A stretch of DNA of 64,000 bases, taken from assembly GCF_003990045.1 (NCBI RefSeq), contig NZ_RZGZ01000001.1:434001-498000 (forward strand), written 5' to 3'. The stretch is from Labedella endophytica (GTDB lineage Bacteria; Actinomycetota; Actinomycetes; Actinomycetales; Microbacteriaceae). Every line of letters starts with the position of its first letter. Within the stretch, counting starts at the first letter, position 1. A program made the position numbers and the translations under genes. Below are positions 62,374 to 64,000 of this stretch, piece after piece. The notes beneath the pieces are model-generated. The model did not search any database. It worked only from the letters and a program-made list of their open reading frames with translations, and was not told the DNA's origin.

Positions 62374-62938
62374 CTGGAACGCCGCTCTCCGCATTCAGGG
62401 ATCGACGGACATTCCGCTCAACGACATCGGACGGGAGCAGGCCGGGGGCATCGTCCACCGACTCGACGCCTCGCGCTGGGACATCGTGGTCAGTTCTCCG
62501 CTCTCGCGGGCTCGCGAGACCGCCGAGATCCTCGCCGCGGGCCTCGGGCTCGAGCTCGGACCGGCGATCCCCGAGCTCGTCGAACGCGGGTACGGCGAGG
62601 CCGAGGGGGCGACGGCCGAGGTCATCCGAGAGAACTGGCCGGATCGTCAGTACCCCGGGATGGAGAGCGAGGCCGACGTCCAGGCCCGCGGTGCCGCGGC
62701 GATCGCGGCGATCGAGGAGCGCTTCCCCGGACGGAATGTGCTGGCCGTCAGCCACGGGACCCTCATCCGCCTCGCGGTGGGGTTCGTCACCGGGACGGTC
62801 GTCGCGTCATTGCCCAACACCGCGATCGTCGAGATCGACCGCGAGGGCGAGCGCTGGGTCCTCGTGGACGCCGAAGTCACGGTCGACGGCGTCGAGGCCG
62901 CCGTCCGGATCGGGCATCCCGCTCCCAGCGCTCGCTGA
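62339..62938 (+). CDS. Histidine phosphatase (phosphoglycerate mutase-like)
   Basis: A 199-residue cytoplasmic phosphatase. The RHG motif IRHGQTDWN (phospho-His near residue 8) is at the N-terminus, followed by SSPLSRARETAEIL with the second Arg, and the distal catalytic His in VSHGTLIRLAVG. It is shorter than glycolytic phosphoglycerate mutases and fits the broad-specificity GpmB/CobC group. Its 5' end exists as a second, truncated copy at 60373. Confidence 0.9.
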   Translation: MPIALIRHGQTDWNAALRIQGSTDIPLNDIGREQAGGIVHRLDASRWDIVVSSPLSRARETAEILAAGLGLELGPAIPELVERGYGEAEGATAEVIRENWPDRQYPGMESEADVQARGAAAIAAIEERFPGRNVLAVSHGTLIRLAVGFVTGTVVASLPNTAIVEIDREGERWVLVDAEVTVDGVEAAVRIGHPAPSAR

Positions 62939-62995
62939 CGGCGGGCCGACGTCGCGTGGGCGACGCCGTGCGCGCGTGGCGAGGGCGGCCCGCGC

Positions 62996-63820
62996 ATGGA
63001 GGACAATAGGCCGGTGCCGACTCGTCATTCCCCCCGCACCATCACGTTCCTGATCCTCATCGGGCTCGTCGCCGGTTTCATGTCGGGCCTCTTCGGTGTG
63101 GGCGGCGGAATCATCATCGTGCCCGCGCTCGTGATCCTCGCCGGTTTCGAGCAGCGATTGGCGGCCGGAACCTCTCTCGCCGCGATCCTCCCCACCGCCA
63201 TCGTCGGCGTCGTGACCTATGCGATCCAGGGCCACGTCGACGTCGTCGTGGCGCTCATCCTGGCCGCGGGTGCCGTCGTCGGGGCACAGATCGGCTCGTT
63301 CCTCCTGAGCAGGCTCCCGAAGGCCGTGCTCCAGTGGGGCTTCATCGCGTTCCTACTCGTCGTCGTGGTCCAGCTCTTCCTCGTCGTGCCCTCGCGCGAC
63401 GAGGGTGTCGAGCTCTCGGTCGGCGTCGTCGTCGGCCTCGTAGCCCTCGGCCTCGTGACGGGTGTGCTCTCGGGGCTGCTCGGCATCGGCGGGGGCGTCG
63501 TGGTCGTCCCCATGCTCATCCTGCTGTTCGGCTCGAGCGACCTCGTCGCGAAGGGCTCGTCGCTGCTCATGATGATCCCGACGGCGCTCTCCGGCACCAT
63601 CGCCAACACGCGCCGGAGGAACGTCGACCTGATGGCGGCGGCGATCGTGGGTGTCGCCGCCTGCACGACGACGACGGTCGGAGCCCTCGTGGCCGCCGCC
63701 CTCGCGCCCGACGTGGCGAACGTGCTGTTCGCCGTCTTCCTCGTGCTCATCGCCGCTCGGATGATCTCCGACATGATCCGCGCGCGACGGGCTCGCGGCC
63801 GGGAAGGGCTCGAGGGCTGA
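62996..63820 (+). CDS. TSUP-family permease (TauE/SafE, sulfite exporter-like)
   Basis: A 274-residue membrane protein with eight to nine helices and the internal duplication of the family: GFMSGLFGVGGGIIIVPALV in the first half and GVLSGLLGIGGGVVVVPMLI in the second. Members move organosulfonates or sulfite; the substrate here is undetermined. The start is uncertain: ATG 62996, or GTG 63014, which follows AATAGGCC closely. It stands alone between the phosphatase and the MaoC-type gene. Confidence 0.85.
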   Translation: MEDNRPVPTRHSPRTITFLILIGLVAGFMSGLFGVGGGIIIVPALVILAGFEQRLAAGTSLAAILPTAIVGVVTYAIQGHVDVVVALILAAGAVVGAQIGSFLLSRLPKAVLQWGFIAFLLVVVVQLFLVVPSRDEGVELSVGVVVGLVALGLVTGVLSGLLGIGGGVVVVPMLILLFGSSDLVAKGSSLLMMIPTALSGTIANTRRRNVDLMAAAIVGVAACTTTTVGALVAAALAPDVANVLFAVFLVLIAARMISDMIRARRARGREGLEG

Positions 63821-63859
63821 GGGGAGCGGCACGGCCTCTGGCCGTGGCGGGGGTGGCTG

Positions 63860-63865
63860 TAGTCT
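63860..63865 (+). promoter_or_regulatory. -10 hexamer of leaderless promoter (MaoC-type gene)
   Basis: TAGTCT ends six bases before GTG 63872, selecting it over GTG 63878. Confidence 0.6.
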
Positions 63866-63871
63866 GAGGGT

Positions 63872-64000
63872 GTGTCTGTGAACCCCGCGATCCAGGGCAG
63901 GGAGTTCCCGCCCGTCGCCCCTTACCTCGTCGGTCGTGAGAAGGTGCGCGAGTTCGCTCGCGCCGTCCTCGCGACCTCGCCCCTCCACTCGGACCCGGAG
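63872..64000 (+). CDS. MaoC-type (HadA-like) dehydratase, N-terminal fragment cut by window end
   Basis: 43 codons are visible: VSVNPAIQGREFPPVAPYLV, then GREKVREFARAVLATS. This is the start of an actinobacterial hotdog dehydratase with an FAS1-like N-terminal domain, as in HadA/HadC, which removes water from 3-hydroxyacyl thioesters. The frame is open to the window edge. The product should be about 150 residues. GTG 63872 has the six-base leaderless spacing. Confidence 0.75.
   Translation, partial: MSVNPAIQGREFPPVAPYLVGREKVREFARAVLATSPLHSDPE

Overview
The window is a gene-dense, high-GC chromosomal segment with no insertion sequences, phage genes or CRISPR array. Heavy G/C third-position codon use, an Eis-type acetyltransferase, DUF1206, DUF6157, a PucR regulator, a YcnI copper protein and many leaderless promoters suggest an actinobacterium. 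The free-living carbohydrate and polyamine catabolic content fits Microbacteriaceae. This placement is inference; no rRNA or other phylogenetic marker is present.

Layout. 1-4.2 kb: tail of an APC permease, a long-chain polyprenyl diphosphate synthase, an adrenodoxin-type ferredoxin-NADP reductase and a Pro/Gln-rich membrane protein. 4.2-8 kb: a PucR regulator between two CPBP membrane proteases. 8-10 kb: a two-component system. 10-17 kb: a putrescine/GABA locus (gabT, gabD-like aldehyde dehydrogenase, putrescine oxidase-like flavoenzyme, double universal stress protein, APC permease), punctuated by a palindromic repeat family. 17-25.7 kb: DUF1206 and PAP2 membrane proteins, a 1127-residue secreted mosaic protein, YajQ, Eis-like acetyltransferase and a PfkB kinase. 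25.9-28.9 kb: tRNA-Tyr, an inositol-phosphatase family enzyme and an M23 peptidase with a very long Arg-rich N-terminus. 29-41 kb: glycan utilisation, with a GH13 glucosidase and ROK repressor divergent from an oligopeptide-type ABC transporter, GH2 beta-mannosidase and an HTH-less LacI-type sensor. 41-45 kb: YitT protein, amidohydrolase, AraC regulator and DUF6157. 45 kb: tRNA-Thr and tRNA-Met. 45.2-53.4 kb: small membrane and lipoproteins, an ion-channel/DUF421 pair, TetR plus DHA2 efflux pump, a copper pair and an L,D-transpeptidase. 53.7-57.8 kb: a Leloir gal operon (galT-galK-galE) divergent from a DeoR regulator. 57.9-64 kb: VOC protein, glutamine amidotransferase, surface protein, GH10 xylanase lipoprotein, histidine phosphatase, TauE/SafE permease and the start of a MaoC-type dehydratase.

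The strongest unannotated signals are four. (1) The GH10 gene sits between two diverged copies of about 114 bp covering the 3' end of one gene and the 5' end of the next, which records a duplication/insertion event. (2) At least 20 genes have a TAnnnT-like -10 hexamer ending exactly six or seven bases before the start codon, so leaderless translation appears to be common here. (3) A family of 60-bp inverted repeats occurs only around the polyamine genes. (4) A nested set of palindromes lies at 41.0 kb. Taken together the window looks like an ordinary plant- or soil-associated catabolic chromosome region, not a defence or mobile island.
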